Part shown: piece by piece, positions 20,468-30,720 of the stretch | Position numbering within the stretch: position 1 is the stretch's first letter | Layout of the letters: every line of letters starts with the position of its first letter | Assembly (NCBI RefSeq): GCF_001642475.1 | Contig: NW_019174081.1 | Location: 1 to 60,869 of the forward strand | Reading direction: 5' to 3' | Length of the DNA stretch: 60,869 bases | Origin: Fonsecaea monophora | Taxonomy: Eukaryota > Ascomycota > Eurotiomycetes > Chaetothyriales > Herpotrichiellaceae | Translations under genes and position numbers: made by a program | Notes under the pieces: generated by a model | The model's database searches: none | What the model was told of the DNA's origin: nothing | The model's input: the letters and a program-made list of their open reading frames with translations, nothing else

Positions 20468-22198
20468 ATGCGGCCGCTCGAATCACAATTGTCGGCCAAT
20501 ATCTTTCTGCATGTGCCACCGCTGGGCCAGAAGCAGAAGCAGCAGCAGCAACAGCCATGGGCGACACAGACGTTGGGGAGGAGGAAACCGGGGCGGAAAC
20601 TCGTCTTCTTCATCCCGGGAAATCCTGGTTTGATCGGATATTATCGTCCGTTCCTGGCCCTGGTTGTTCAGGGGCTACGGGGTGGGCGAGAAGACGAGAG
20701 CGGTGACGGGCGCGTGGAAGGTGCAGAGGCCGTGGTCGCGGGGTTTAGTCTGGGAGGATTCGACGTCGACGAGATCATCAATGATGATGATGATGATGAT
20801 GCGGAGGAGGGGAAACCTTGGCGAAATGACGGGAACGTCAGAAAGGGAGGAAAAGGGGTACAGCAGGAGGAGGAGGAGGAGGAAGTTGGTGGTGGTGGTG
20901 GCGGTGGTAGTGCTCATGACGACAAAGGTCATGAGGATGGAGACAGGAGCGACGAGGAGGACACAATCCCCGTGCAGAGGTTTCGTGTGCCAGCCGGGGA
21001 AGACAAGGAACTGCTGCTCTGTCCGCCCTCATTCTCACCTGGATCTTTCCACGACGAGCGACACGAGAAACGGCGTGAAAGGCACCCGACAACACAGCGG
21101 CAGCGTAAAGTCTACACGCTCCGCGAACAGATCGTGCTCACCTATGCGCGGGTGGAATACCTGGTTCAAAGACTACAAGACCGAAAAAGCCCATCCACGC
21201 ACATCTCGGAGCAAGAGCCCGTCCAGGTCGTCCTCATCGGCCATAGCGTCGGGGCATACATTGCCCTGGAACTCGTGAGGCTGTGGCATGAAAGACATCA
21301 TCATCGACAACAGCACCAGCACATCTCACTGGATACCGCCGCAAATCCGAGTGAGAAGGGCGGCGGCGACGACGACGACATGTCGACACTGGCAACGGAC
21401 TCGTCCGAGTCTGGGACCAAAATACCTCCAGCGTCCAGCTGGGCGATATCGACATGCATCCTCCTGACCCCAACGATCCAAGACATCCACCTCTCCCCGT
21501 CTGGCCGCGTCGCCACGCCCGCTCTCACCTACCTGCCCTTCCTCCCAAGCCTAGCACACACGCTCCTTCACACAGTCCTCCTAAAGCTCCTCCCCTCGAT
21601 GTGGTTCGCCGCGCTCGTCTCGCGGTTGACGGGTATGCGGGCAGGGAGCCACGGCTTCGAGACCACGATGGCGTTTCTGCAGAGCAAGCGGGGCGTCAAA
21701 CAGGCCTTGTTCATGGCGAGGGGGGAGATGGACGAAATCAGATGCGATACCTGGGGACAAGAGGTCTGGGGGGCGAGCCACAACCACAGCCACAGCGACT
21801 CGTGGAACGCAGAGGATGAACGTGGCGCGAGCACGACTAGTCCGAGACTGTTCTTCTGGTTTGCAAAAAAAGACCACTGGGTCGCCGATGTCACAAAGGA
21901 AGCAATCTTCCAACGCAAACCTGCCAACGTTGGTGTGCAGAGGGATCGCTTAGCCAGACATCGAACCAACATGGAACTTTCAGAGACTGAAGAAGAAGAT
22001 TTCATGGAAGATCAGGCGGGCAGCACGACGAGGCAGGCACCGAGATTTCGGATTCTGGAAACGGAACGTCTGGTTCATGCGTGGTGCTTAGACCAGAGCG
22101 AGTTTGTGGCACGTCGTGTGAGCGGCTGGCTGAGGGAAGTTTTGGATGCAGGAGGCTGCATGCTCCACGATGGGCGCCCTTCCTACTACCAGTATTAG
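20468..22198 (+). CDS. Lipid-droplet-associated hydrolase-like (LDAH/DUF2305) alpha/beta hydrolase
   Basis: Intronless, 576 aa. The conserved parts are the N-terminal oxyanion region VFFIPGNPGLIGYYRPFL (about 46-63), the nucleophile elbow GHSVGAY (about 257-263), LLTPTIQDIHLSPSGR after it, and a C-terminal FFWFAKKDHWVAD that carries a candidate catalytic His. These match the LDAH/C2orf43 family, serine hydrolases of lipid droplets that include a yeast homologue. Between the first two motifs sits an unusual ~190-residue low-complexity insert with a D6 run encoded by GAT repeats, Glu runs and a GGGGGGG stretch; a His-rich insert (HERHHHRQQHQH) follows the elbow. The family is usually about 300-350 aa, so much of the extra length is these inserts. 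The substrate is unknown. The stop lies only 66 bp from the stop of the convergent Dcp1 gene. Confidence 0.87.
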   Translation: MRPLESQLSANIFLHVPPLGQKQKQQQQQPWATQTLGRRKPGRKLVFFIPGNPGLIGYYRPFLALVVQGLRGGREDESGDGRVEGAEAVVAGFSLGGFDVDEIINDDDDDDAEEGKPWRNDGNVRKGGKGVQQEEEEEEVGGGGGGGSAHDDKGHEDGDRSDEEDTIPVQRFRVPAGEDKELLLCPPSFSPGSFHDERHEKRRERHPTTQRQRKVYTLREQIVLTYARVEYLVQRLQDRKSPSTHISEQEPVQVVLIGHSVGAYIALELVRLWHERHHHRQQHQHISLDTAANPSEKGGGDDDDMSTLATDSSESGTKIPPASSWAISTCILLTPTIQDIHLSPSGRVATPALTYLPFLPSLAHTLLHTVLLKLLPSMWFAALVSRLTGMRAGSHGFETTMAFLQSKRGVKQALFMARGEMDEIRCDTWGQEVWGASHNHSHSDSWNAEDERGASTTSPRLFFWFAKKDHWVADVTKEAIFQRKPANVGVQRDRLARHRTNMELSETEEEDFMEDQAGSTTRQAPRFRILETERLVHAWCLDQSEFVARRVSGWLREVLDAGGCMLHDGRPSYYQY

Positions 22199-22264
22199 TA
22201 GCTACGTATGTTTATGCGGCCACTCGAGGCATAGTGTTGGATGCGTAACACAGTACTATTCAAG

Positions 22265-23266
22265 CTATCTTGCACCAAAACCGGCTTTTCTGAACAGATC
22301 AGTCAGCACGTCAGGCTGCTGCAGCCCTGGCAGCCCTGGCTGTGGTGGAGGCTGGATTCTGCCATCATACTCATGCGCTCGTACACTCCATGCAGCATCG
22401 TCTGATCTTTGCTGGCCGAAAATTTGCTGCAAACTGATTTGCTGACCGGGCCCTGGTGCACTTCCTTGCTGATTTTGCAAGCTCTGCTCAGCCTGGAGTA
22501 TGTGTCCATTTGTATGTTGTGCCGTTGCAGCTGAGGCAGCCGCTTCAGCGGCTTGTCTACTTACACCCGCATGATCAGCCAAAGACTTCATCAGCTCACC
22601 ATTCAGCTTCTGGGCGTGTTCAGTTGAGGTCCCCGGGCCGTCGTGGAAGATATAGACACCGTAGATTTTTTGCTCATAGCCCTCCTTGAAGCTAATTATG
22701 ACATAATCTCCTGTTATTTCGACACCAGCATTTTCACCTTCCCTCAGTTCTGCTTCGAAATTGTCGAGGCCCCGTCTGTTGAGGACAATGGCGGAATACC
22801 TGTCTTCGCCATATACTCCTGGAGTAAGTTCGCAAATGAACAAGGAGCCTTCCACTCCTGTCTTTGTCCATTCAGGCTGAGGTAAAGGAGAGAACTCGTA
22901 TACGACAGCGTAAGGAGCTATTGAGAGGATTGACGATATCTGAGGGTTGTGCCGTTTGAGGACCGACAGGTTGAGTTCTTCGTTGGTGCGGTTTGGAGGA
23001 GGTGGTTTTATTGGGTAGTCCGACTGATAGCCTGGATTGTCTGACTCATAATCGGACACCTGAACAGCAGGCTGCGCGTAAGGAGCAGCAACGAGCGCGG
23101 GAAGAGTAGCACCGGAAGTGGGAGCAGGTGGAGGAGCAGGAGTAGGAGAGGGGGCAGACGTCGGCAGCTCTGTCTGAGATTGTGACATGGGAGGATATCG
23201 GGGAAAGTCGACAGACTGCTGTCGCCGCGAGTTCCCAGAGCGTCGATTGTTCTGACGATGCGACAT
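22265..23266 (-). CDS. DCP1: mRNA decapping enzyme subunit Dcp1
   Basis: Intronless, 333 aa from the ATG at 23266-23264; the frame continues upstream only with a GTG. Residues about 1-90 are Pro/Ser-rich and disordered. The EVH1-like Dcp1 domain follows: NLSVLKRHNPQISSILSIAP, YAVVYEFSPLPQPEW, and a strand-rich stretch with EGSLFICEL and SAIVLNRRGLDNFE. Dcp1 binds and activates Dcp2, which removes the mRNA cap in cytoplasmic P-bodies. The C-terminal third is Gln/Ala-rich (QQISLQQIFGQQ), as in fungal Dcp1 proteins that recruit partners through short motifs. It is divergent from the septin gene and tail-to-tail with the hydrolase gene. Confidence 0.92.
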   Translation of the reverse strand: MSHRQNNRRSGNSRRQQSVDFPRYPPMSQSQTELPTSAPSPTPAPPPAPTSGATLPALVAAPYAQPAVQVSDYESDNPGYQSDYPIKPPPPNRTNEELNLSVLKRHNPQISSILSIAPYAVVYEFSPLPQPEWTKTGVEGSLFICELTPGVYGEDRYSAIVLNRRGLDNFEAELREGENAGVEITGDYVIISFKEGYEQKIYGVYIFHDGPGTSTEHAQKLNGELMKSLADHAGVSRQAAEAAASAATAQHTNGHILQAEQSLQNQQGSAPGPGQQISLQQIFGQQRSDDAAWSVRAHEYDGRIQPPPQPGLPGLQQPDVLTDLFRKAGFGAR

Positions 23267-23835
23267 GACGAGAAGACCACGGGTGAGAAGGAAGGCTGTG
23301 GGAGACGACACCAGGTCAATAAAGAGAACCTGTGACCTACCTGACGGGTAGGTACCTGCCTTTACTTTTCAGGACCTAGGCCAGTAACATGTTGGAACCA
23401 TCAAAAGTGCTAATCACGACTGCTGCTCATCACAGAAATGAAAAGGTGTAGTGGTGCGGAAGCTGGGTGCAGGCGTGGCCAAGGACTGACTGTAGCGATG
23501 GGATGCAGACGCAAGAATCACAAGCACCCAACAAGGCTGATGGAGGATGGCCGAAGCAAGAAGGCAAGGCGAGAAACTCAAAGAGGGAAAGCGCCACCCC
23601 CAGAGTCCAGCTGGCACCAATTGGCGCGTCGATCCCTGGCTTCCCCTTAATTTTTGAAAAGTCGCCCGTTCACCACCTCAATCGAACACACTTATCCATC
23701 TTAAACCACTGTGTCGCGCTTCCAACGATTTGTTTCTTGTTCTATTCTATACCCTCGTTTCGTCTTGTCGCCAACTTCCATTTCCGGGCGTCCTTCTTTT
23801 CTGCCGGCGCCCTCTACGCCTAGTCCTTTAGCACC
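23267..23835. promoter_or_regulatory. Divergent promoter region, DCP1 and septin gene
   Basis: 569 bp between two head-to-head starts. The sequence before the septin ATG is C/T-rich (about 23720-23830). No other feature is seen. Confidence 0.45.
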
Positions 23836-25289
23836 ATGTCTTCTCCGATGAATGCGGTACGCAGTCTCGCTCTGGCACACTGACCCCCTGATCAACCATC
23901 ACCCACCACCCCCCAGCTTTGTCCACTGTCTACCGCTATCACAATGTTCTCTACTAACAGCATGCGCCTGGCGCAGTTAAAGATTCGGAGAAAGAAGAAT
24001 GTCAAGAAAGGAATTCAGTTTTGCCTGATGGTTTGTGGTGCAAGTGGAACTGGTACCTGCTTCCCTCCACTCGACTCCGACCTCAGTCTGATTTGACCAC
24101 TTCCAGGCCGAACCACCTTTGTCAACACCCTTTGTGGCAAGCGAGTCCTTCAGCCCAAAGACGCCGACGATGCAGCCAATGCTCACCTAGAGGAAGGCGT
24201 AAGAATCAAGCCGGTTACTGTTGGTAGGTGAAGAGAGAGAACACATCCTTGCTATGGGGTTGGCCAGGGGTGAACTGACAATACCTTTTAGAGTTGGAAC
24301 TGGACGAAGAAGGCACACGTGTATCACTCACCATCGTGGACACCCCGGGCTTCGGTGACCAGATTGATAACGAGTCCGCTTTCGGCGAAATTGTTGGGTA
24401 CTTGGAGCGACAGTACGACGATATCTTGGCTGAGGAATCTCGTATCAAGAGAAATCCTCGATTCCGAGACAATCGCGTGCATGCCCTGCTTTACTTCATC
24501 ACCCCAACAGGTCATGGCCTCCGCGAGCTTGACATTGAATTGATGAAGCGCCTCTCCCCCCGCGTCAATGTCATCCCCGTCATCGGAAAAGCTGATTCAT
24601 TGACCCCGGCCGAACTGGCCGAGTCTAAGAAGTTGGTCATGGAAGATATTGAACACTACCGGATTCCTGTCTACAACTTTCCTTATGACATCGAAGAGGA
24701 TGATGAGGACACGGTAGAGGAAAACGCAGAGCTGCGTGGCTTAATGCCGTTCGCCATTGTTGGTTCAGAAGATGTGATAGAGATTGGCGGACGCCGGGTT
24801 CGTGCACGACAGTACCCATGGGGTATTGTCGAAGTCGACAACCCGCGCCACTCGGATTTCCTAGCCATTCGCAGCGCGCTCCTGCACTCGCACCTTGCCG
24901 ATCTCAAAGAAATCACCCACGACTTCCTGTACGAAAACTACCGAACAGAGAAACTCAGCAAGAGCGTGGACGGTGGTGTCTCGTAAGTGGTCCCTGACCG
25001 AATTTGTGATTCCGCAGGTTGACTAATTGTTTCGTGTCACAGTGCTCAAGACTCGTCTATCAATCCCGAAGACCTGGCCAACCAATCCGTTCGCCTGAAG
25101 GAAGAACAGCTGCGACGTGAAGAGGAGAAGCTACGGGAGATTGAGGTCAAGGTTCAGCGAGAGATCAATGAGAAACGACAGGAGCTGCTGGCACGGGAGA
25201 GTCAACTGCGTGAGATAGAGGCTCGCATGCAGCGTGAGCAGAGCCAGGGCTTGGATGACCTGAACGGTCACGGGCACCAAGACGCATAG
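23836..25289 (+). CDS. CDC11: Septin, Cdc11 group (AspA-like)
   Basis: Five exons: 23836-23856, 23917-24052, 24107-24223, 24292-24982 and 25043-25289, giving 403 aa; the introns are 54-68 nt. The GTPase domain shows the P-loop GASGTGRTTF near residue 47, DTPGFGD (G3) and GKADSLTPAEL (G4). The P-loop Lys is replaced by Arg, which is characteristic of the Cdc11 group. The C-terminal ~70 residues form a Glu/Arg-rich coiled coil (RREEEKLREIEVKVQREI). Septins assemble into hetero-oligomeric filaments at septa and hyphal tips; Cdc11-type subunits usually occupy the rod ends. The first exon codes for only 7 residues. It joins in frame to 23917, though a start at the ATG at 23944 is possible. Confidence 0.95.
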
Positions 25290-27996
25290 AGGAGGGTGGG
25301 ACAGACGAACGCATTGGGGAAGGTGGAAGATGTCGTGTCGATATCGGTCTCATGCAGGCATGGATCCAAAAAGTGAAGCTGGGGTGGGTGAGCAGTGGGA
25401 TGAGGCTGTGACCAAGGAGGCGTCGAGGCTGTTGCGGGGATGTCAGGGCGGTGAGTTTTTACTCAACCATTCACCGGCCCGATTGCTTGTCGATGATGGA
25501 TACTTGTTGCAGCAGAGTACATTCTTCTAATCAGCGGTGACTCGAGAAGGGCAAATGAGGAGATGGTCTTTGTTTCCTTTTCTTCCTGCTGGATCCTTTT
25601 GAGCGCAACGCAATAGTCAAATAGTCGACCAGCCTAACGAGGGCGTCCAGTGATGAACAGGCTCTCTAGTCGTGTGGTCCTTTGGGCTGCGGAAGAGAAA
25701 GGTTCGGGCCTACCACTGGCCTTGAGCTCTAGCAGGTGGCGCCCGTAGAATGATTCGCGGGTACCTGACGGACTAACTTGACCGCCTGACCATGTGCCGT
25801 TTTCCGAGTCCGTTGGGGCCCATTTCCTGTGCGGAAGGCGGGAGATGATGCTTAACAGGTTTAGAGTCAGCTGGTGAGGCCGACCTAGAGACGTCAGGAC
25901 GCAGAAAAGTGATGAACCGGTGCCGAAAAGAGCGTGGGGTGAAAGAGCCATGTCGAGTGGTCGATGAAGTGCCAGGGCGAGTGGGAATGCAGCATTTTGC
26001 GGAGGAGGGGTAGTCGAAGGGGCCACAGGGTTGAAGACGGCGCTGGACCATGAATCAAATCTGCAGAATTTCGGTGTCACAGCATAAGCAGGCACGGCAG
26101 CCTGACCAGCTATCAAAACGGACAACGGGCTGGTTCAATAAGAAGCAGAAGAAAATAAATCCCGCAGGCCGGTGGCTTAGACCTAACTCGGAGGGATTCC
26201 CTTACCGGAAGGCGGAGCTGATGATCGAGAGTGGACAAGCGATTTGCTAAGAGGTGAGGAGTGCATTTGAGAACGAGAGGGAGGGAGAGATATAGCACAG
26301 CCTGATTGTAGCAGCCTGGGGAGGAACTGTGACTCTGGAGGTATGCAGATTCTCCCTCACAGCAAGAACAACGACAAGGACGGGGAAACTACTTCCAAGA
26401 CCGCTTCACATATCCGCTCGTTCAGTGTGTGCGGGGCCACAATTCTACTCGAAAACGGAAATCAATGATGCGCGGGGGCGACATTGAGCACGGAGCATTA
26501 GCAACAGGGAGGAACACGAACAAGACCTTGTGGGCGTGGAGTGCATTGCATATTGCATGTGCTGGAGGCTGCAGTAGCGAGTTTGGAGTGCAGCAAGTGA
26601 GCAAGGCACCGTGGGCGGGATTCTTGGGGGGAGGAAATGGTTGGGAAGAGACTTGGGATGATCAATTGTATAGACTGGAGCGACAGCTTGTCTGTCTATA
26701 AAGATTGACTGCGTCTTTCCATCTTCGAAAGCTGTTTCCTCCATTGTCTACAAGCATCTCAATCCGACTCCCATACCTTCACCTCTGACCTCCCGTTCAA
26801 TTCGTCCTCGAATGCTCCCCAACTTACTGGGTTAGCCGAGTCCTCGTGATCGCCGCCAACACGGCCGCTGGTCCATCCTCCGTCCTCCATCCCACGCTCC
26901 TCGACCACCTGCCGATCAATCCATTCCATCCGTTTGGGGCTGCGAAGGTGAGCCGGAGTTGATGATGGACAAGCCTCATTTCTGTCTTCAACTGCGTCTC
27001 CTCTGCCCTCATCACATCAATAGCTGCTGACTCTTCATACAGTTCCTCTCTGCCTTCCACTCGCCCTCTGCCAAAGCTCCTCATCGCACCCACAAGTACT
27101 CACGACTCACTCGAAATACCTCGTATTTGGACGGGGAAATCACCGCCCTCACGACCCACCTCAAACTCAACCGCACACTTGTAGCTGGCACCTGGCACTT
27201 TCCAACCCACGGAATCCCACGGTTCATTGTCGGTCCACACGGCCACGGCCACGGCCACGGCAACAGATCACCTTTGCTCCTTCGTCGTGCACATGCAACA
27301 AGGTGCCTTGGATGCTGGCTCAAAGACTAGAAGCAGAAGGAGAAGAGGTCTGGACAGCATCGGGTGAGAAAGGGAAATGAGCAAAGAAGCCAAAGTCTAA
27401 AACCCTAACCACTGACACCACGAGCGCCGGCCACGAGGAACTCAAAACACCATCTGGTATCGACCTCGGTGATCCTTTTTTGGGTCGACGTACCGGGCAC
27501 TCTTATCTGCTTTCTCCATCTTGACCAAGCTTGGGACCCGCCTTACTGGAAATGCCGCAGGCTTTGCTACCCCTCCCCACGTCCTCTCGCCTTTTCGCAC
27601 AACCACGGCCCATTATTTCGAGTGACCACTCTCCGTTCCCTGCAGTATTCGATCATAGTGCATTTCTCGCATGCCCACCTGCGTCTCGAGATCCTCTCGT
27701 GCTCCAAACATATCGCGCAATCCGCTGTTGCCCTCACTTCGGTTGAGGACCCACCACATAACATCTCGAAGCAACCGTACTAGGTGCTCCCAGGTGGTCC
27801 CCCTCTGACGACCCTGCCCACCTTGTCTTCACAATCCTCTCAAAAGGGTACCAACGTCCTTCAATATTGGTCCTTGTACATCTGTCGCAACCAAGCATCC
27901 CAGTGCCCGTCGCGCTGGCTCCTCTTCAGCTCCCGCTCACTGCTCGTGAGCCCATCTCTCTGCGGACCCGATATCGTCTCGACCATTGCTGAGATC
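25290..27996. other. Long gene-poor region upstream of the Hal-type kinase
   Basis: 2.7 kb with no supported gene. It should hold the septin 3' UTR and the kinase promoter plus a long 5' leader (CT-rich from about 26700). Within it are about 3.5 copies of GGCCAC at 27241-27261 and one AAACCCTAA telobox-like string at 27400-27408. Several ORFs of 60-160 codons occur on both strands; most start with GTG or TTG and none looks like a known protein. Confidence 0.5.
27241..27261 (+). repeat. Short GGCCAC tandem repeat
   Basis: About three and a half perfect copies of the 6-mer GGCCAC. It lies about 740 bp upstream of the kinase ATG, in its probable leader or promoter. No function is implied. Confidence 0.7.
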
Positions 27997-29385
27997 ATGT
28001 CGGTCATGACCACTGAGCCGCCGACGCCCACACGCACTTCGAGCGGTTTCAGCCTCCTCTCGAAAATCAAGTCCCACAAGGAATCCAAATATCTCAGCCC
28101 TTCCAAGCCGCCGGTCCATCGCACGGGGAGCTATGGCAGCAATTTCGACCTTCCAGCGCGACCGTCGCCTTTCTCGTTGCCTGCCCAGGAAGGTGCAGGA
28201 GCCAAAGCTCGGCGCTTGAGCGCAGATCCTCGAGACGATTTCTTCGTCGATGTTTGTCCGCTGGAGGATGAGTTTGTCTCTGCCTCCAAGATAGGCCGGC
28301 GAAAAGAGATCGGGAAGGGTGCCAGTGCAACAGTCAAGATCATGCTGCGCAAGGGTGAGAAGAAAGGTGAGGGCGCGGCGCTGTATGCCGTCAAGGAGTT
28401 CCGCAAGAAGTCTGCGAGGGAAACAGAGGAAGAATACGTTCGGAAGGTCAAGTCGGAGTACACAATTGCCAAATCTCTCAACCACCCCAACATAGTGCAA
28501 ACCGTGCGGCTGTGCACGAACAATGGACGCTGGAATCATGTCATGGAGTACTGCGCGCAAGGCGAGCTCTTCAGCCTAGTAGAACGAAAGTATTTCAAGG
28601 CCGAGGACCGGAACTGCATCTTCAAGCAAGTCCTTCGCGGGGTCAACTACCTGCACGAACACGGGATTGCGCACCGCGACATCAAACTGGAAAACCTGCT
28701 CATGACGGACGATGGATATATCAAGATCACTGATTTTGGTGTTTCGGAGGTGTTTTGTGGTGATCATCCGGGGATTGCGCTTTCGGGAGGACGGTGTGGA
28801 CAAGGCATGAGAGAGGTCCGCAAGTCGGCTCCAGGTATTTGTGGTTCGAAGCCATACATATCGCCCGAGGTTTTAGCCCAAGACCGGGAATACGATCCAA
28901 CCAAATTGGACGTATGGGGTTGTGCGATCCTTTTTATGACCATGTTTCACATCGGCAACCCGTGGCAAAGTGCGAGCAAGAAGGAGATGAACTATGCCCT
29001 GTTCCTGGAAGGCTGGCAAGCGTTTCGGGAGCGATTCCAGGATTCGGCCATTGACGAGAACTGCCATCCGCAATGTGGGCCCATCTTCAATGCGCTGCCG
29101 TCGAATTCGATCCGGCGGTGTATCCTCAAGATGCTTCACCCCGACCCCGAATGGCGATGCAGCGTCAGCGACGCGCTGAACGATCGATGGATCAAGGGAG
29201 TCGAATGCTGTTCACGCGAGGATACCGGACCGACGTTCGAAGCGATTGATGTGTCAAAGACTGGGTGTCACAAGGTGGCTGCCAGAATGAAAGTACAAGC
29301 CAAACATGACCATCTGCCACCACCCGTCAAGCGACTGCCTCAACATCGCTTTGATATGGGCGATGGGACATCTCGCTATGACTGA
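27997..29385 (+). CDS. Serine/threonine protein kinase, Hal4/Sat4-Npr1 family
   Basis: Intronless, 462 aa from the first ATG at 27997; the frame is open another 71 codons upstream but only from a GTG, so that part is probably leader. A Ser/Pro-rich N-terminus of about 95 residues precedes the kinase domain. Visible are the Gly loop IGKGASATVK (about 105), the VAIK-type AVKEF, HRDIKLENLL (about 225), DFG (about 246) and a SPEV/APE-equivalent with DVWGCAILFMTMF. The activation segment carries the GICGSKPYISPEVL form and an insert typical of the fungus-specific Hal4/Hal5/Npr1 group. These kinases regulate plasma-membrane transporters such as K+ and nitrogen permeases. The exact orthologue cannot be fixed. 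Confidence 0.92.
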   Translation: MSVMTTEPPTPTRTSSGFSLLSKIKSHKESKYLSPSKPPVHRTGSYGSNFDLPARPSPFSLPAQEGAGAKARRLSADPRDDFFVDVCPLEDEFVSASKIGRRKEIGKGASATVKIMLRKGEKKGEGAALYAVKEFRKKSARETEEEYVRKVKSEYTIAKSLNHPNIVQTVRLCTNNGRWNHVMEYCAQGELFSLVERKYFKAEDRNCIFKQVLRGVNYLHEHGIAHRDIKLENLLMTDDGYIKITDFGVSEVFCGDHPGIALSGGRCGQGMREVRKSAPGICGSKPYISPEVLAQDREYDPTKLDVWGCAILFMTMFHIGNPWQSASKKEMNYALFLEGWQAFRERFQDSAIDENCHPQCGPIFNALPSNSIRRCILKMLHPDPEWRCSVSDALNDRWIKGVECCSREDTGPTFEAIDVSKTGCHKVAARMKVQAKHDHLPPPVKRLPQHRFDMGDGTSRYD

Positions 29386-30720
29386 AGCAGAGAAATGCAC
29401 GATCGGGTTCGCATTCGCCCACAGGTATTTGCATTTTGTTTCCTTGGTTCTCCAGATGACCCGACCTCTTTATCTTTCTTTGGTCTCCCTCTTCCTTCTG
29501 TGGACGACTCTCGGCTGCGTTACGAAGTGCTCGGAATCGCGGGTGTACAGAGATGTCCCTTGTTTGCCGGCTGGAGGTGGGACTTGTGTCATGACATCTT
29601 ATGGGTTGTCTGTATTTACGGGGCGTTTCTTGGGAATGAGCAATGGTCCCACGAAAAAAAGTAGCTTGGGTGGTAGACTGCTTTCGCAATTGCTTTGAGC
29701 TGCAGCTATAGTGCATACATAGCATATAACAGATCTGTCGAAAAGACAGCAAGGCCAGCAACGTCGGCACCAGGGCGATGCTGGGCAAAAAGCAGGATGA
29801 ATTACAAAATGTGAATATTTCTATGTTTTAATTTAACGTATCGACACAATTCTGATCGAATCTCGAATTTCCGCATTTCCAAGTGTCTAGCTACCTTGAC
29901 CGCTTTTGCCCTAAGGTGCCAGCAAATGTTCTGTGACCAGGGTAATCGGGTCTTTTCCAGTTTTATCCATGTGCCAAAGGGGCGACTTGCATGACAGGAC
30001 TGGGACGTGGAGGGATGATTGGTGGTGAAGAGACAAAGGAGGGAATCTGTGGGTGAATCCAGCCCGCACGGTCTTGTCCTGCGTCTGCGATCGGGAGAAT
30101 AGCCGAAAGGGATTGACCAGGACATTTGGCAGGGGGGGACTCGTATTGCTCGTCTCTGGAGTTTCTTTCATATGCGCGTCTCGTAATCTTTTTTGGAGCA
30201 TCTTTTGGAGAATTTGTGGTGCGAAAGGGGCGCAGGCAGTTGGATGGATGGAGGGGATGAGATGCTGCTGCCTTGGAGCCGGCAACGCAGGCAAATTGGC
30301 CGAGGTATTTCTTAGTGTCATTTGCTCATCATCCACCAACCAACACCAACACCACCACCACCCATCAGGCCATACCCCTGGGGTTTTAAATGATTTGTGC
30401 ACCCGATGCTCTGAAGACAAGAGGGAAGAAAGTATTTGTACATGACTGATAGATCACAGTAGACAACTATTCAACTCCGTCAATTCTCTATTAGATCCGC
30501 TGCTTCTTAGGCCGATAACGCCATCCTCGCCCATCGTTTCTCCCCCCCGCCAGTGGTGCCCAATCGGTGACGATTCGGACCCTTTTTTTTTTGACAATAA
30601 TACAATAATCGAAGGGAGGGGACGAGTTTGAAACTGATGAGAAGACCATTTTCCAATCCTCACTCGTTCAACATCGCCAGACAAGAAGCTTCTTAAGCCA
30701 TCTGTCTACTTGAGGTGTAC
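29386..30720. other. Intergenic region between the kinase and phosphatase-like gene
   Basis: 1.3 kb without a supported gene. A 169-codon minus-strand ORF at 29911-30420 is Pro/His-rich with a Trp/Cys run and does not look like a real protein. T-rich tracts near 30589-30598 and CA/CCA-rich sequence at about 30338-30366 are low-complexity. Confidence 0.5.

Noticed and set aside
25634..26125. 163-codon minus-strand ORF
   Set aside because: Begins with TTG and is Pro/Ser/Leu-rich with no domain pattern.
29911..30420. 169-codon minus-strand ORF
   Set aside because: Pro/His-rich with a WWWCWCW run from a CCA/CAC-rich tract; not protein-like.
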